Shown piece after piece: positions 5,924 through 6,730 of a DNA stretch of 6,730 bases. The stretch lies in NCBI GenBank assembly GCA_913054565.1, contig CAJXHW010000097.1, positions 1 to 6,730 on the forward strand, written 5' to 3'. The number at the start of each line of letters is the position of its first letter. The stretch's first letter is position 1. The notes below the pieces were generated by a model. The model had not been told where the DNA came from. It did not search any database and worked only from the letters and a program-made list of their open reading frames with translations. This DNA comes from an uncultured Kordia sp. GTDB lineage: Bacteria; Bacteroidota; Bacteroidia; Flavobacteriales; Flavobacteriaceae. Position numbers and translations under genes: made by a program.

Positions 5924-6730
5924 CTACTTTCTATACTGTATTTTTAAATGTAATAATGGATTCATATAACTAGTTTTTTGTTTAGAAAATGGTGTTTTTG
6001 AATTATGTATCCACTCCCATTTACCTAATTTCCTTCCCCTATAATTCAACCACATTAATGGCTTTTGATCATAGGTTAAAAGCAAATTAGGATAGGTTGT
6101 ATGAATTTTATTGATTTTTCGTTTAGGCTCTGGATTGATAGTTTCTATTCCAATACACAATCCAGATTTAGGAAATAAAATATTGTACTCTTTTACATTA
6201 ATACAAATTCTTTGCTTTTTATTCTCCTCTGGTTTTATCAATAAAGGATAATAACTCAACAATTCTCCAGGAGCATCATTTTTAGAATCATAAGCATAAA
6301 ATACAACTCGATAAAAAGTAGGATAAGCTCTAAAAGATGTTTGTGGGTTTTCACGTAAGAAAAAGACTACTTCATTAACTCTTCCTTTTCTTTTTTTAAT
6401 ATTTTCAATTAATACAATTCGTTCCATTCCAAATTGTACTGCAGGTGCAGATTTAAACATTTGCCTATCAATAGCCAATTTCCTAGATGTGGTATACTTC
6501 GCTTTTTTAACTTTTAAAACAACTTCATCTATCTGTTGTTTGCTTTCCACTAATTGAATATCTAAATTATTGTTAGCGGTATTTTCAAAATCTTGTAATG
6601 AAAACTTCTTTGTAGCATAGCCCATATAAGACACCAATAAACTGTCGTTTGTATTTCCTCTACTATTAAAAAAATACTCTCCTTTTTCATTAGTTGTAGT
6701 TCCAATATTTTTACTCAACAAGGTGATATT
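5924..6730 (-). CDS. Carboxypeptidase-regulatory-like domain protein, 5'-truncated by the window
   Basis: The frame is open to the window edge (268 codons visible). The only nearby start-like codon, TTG at 6721, sits inside the conserved domain and is most likely an internal Leu, so the true start and probable signal peptide lie outside. Numbering from the first visible codon, residues 1-62 are a CarboxypepD_reg-like beta-sandwich: G10-T-T-T-N-E-K-G17 (the Gt.Tde.G turn) and LLVSYMGY (31-38), then IDEVVLKVKK. Residues about 95-255 resemble the second domain often joined to it in Bacteroidota, with RVVFYAYD (141-148), APGELL, a CINVKEYNI strand, CIGIETI and a late GKWEWI motif. These are envelope or surface proteins of undefined function; no catalytic residues or membrane helices are seen. 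It has TAG at 5924-5926 and is separated by 188 bp from the ABC operon, so it is probably a separate transcription unit with no evident role in efflux. Confidence 0.8.
   Translation of the reverse strand, partial: NITLLSKNIGTTTNEKGEYFFNSRGNTNDSLLVSYMGYATKKFSLQDFENTANNNLDIQLVESKQQIDEVVLKVKKAKYTTSRKLAIDRQMFKSAPAVQFGMERIVLIENIKKRKGRVNEVVFFLRENPQTSFRAYPTFYRVVFYAYDSKNDAPGELLSYYPLLIKPEENKKQRICINVKEYNILFPKSGLCIGIETINPEPKRKINKIHTTYPNLLLTYDQKPLMWLNYRGRKLGKWEWIHNSKTPFSKQKTSYMNPLLHLKIQYRK

Noticed and set aside
6719..6721. TTG as the start of the carboxypeptidase-like gene
   Set aside because: The frame stays open to the window edge and the TTG lies within the conserved domain, so the gene is more likely cut by the window than started there.

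Overview
The window is low in G+C (roughly one third). All supported genes lie on the minus strand, so transcription runs from base 6730 towards base 1. Several features point to Bacteroidota, most likely a marine-type Flavobacteriaceae: no Shine-Dalgarno sequences ahead of the genes, a TTG-N19-xAnnTTTG type promoter, a CarboxypepD_reg-like domain protein, and the style of the efflux proteins. The genus cannot be fixed from this sequence.

Layout in transcription order. (1) 6730-5924: the 3' part of a gene for a carboxypeptidase-regulatory-like domain protein of the cell envelope; its start lies outside the window. (2) 5923-5736: a 188-bp intergenic region with two candidate promoters, one resembling an ECF-sigma promoter and one the Bacteroidota housekeeping promoter. 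A bulged inverted repeat overlaps the second. (3) 5735-62: a compact five-gene operon encoding an ABC ATPase of the LolD/MacB type, two paralogous MacB/FtsX-type permeases, a MacA/HlyD-type periplasmic adaptor and a TolC-type outer membrane channel. (4) 41-1: a perfect 15-bp hairpin followed by a T-run on the minus strand, a strong intrinsic terminator closing the operon.

Together the five proteins make a complete MacAB-TolC-like tripartite efflux or export machine. The ATPase powers two half-permeases, probably a heterodimer, in the inner membrane. The adaptor bridges the periplasm to the outer membrane channel. E. coli MacB fuses ATPase and permease in one chain and works as a homodimer; here ATPase and permease are separate and the permease is duplicated. 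The first three genes are physically coupled (8-nt overlap, then 1-nt gap), matching the inner-membrane unit; adaptor and channel follow after gaps of 51 and 20 nt. No local regulator or substrate-specific gene is present, so the substrate stays unknown.

I do not see a wholly new system. The operon type is familiar in Bacteroidota. The most informative points are the promoter region, with a possible ECF-sigma link and a dyad, and the divergence between the two permeases.
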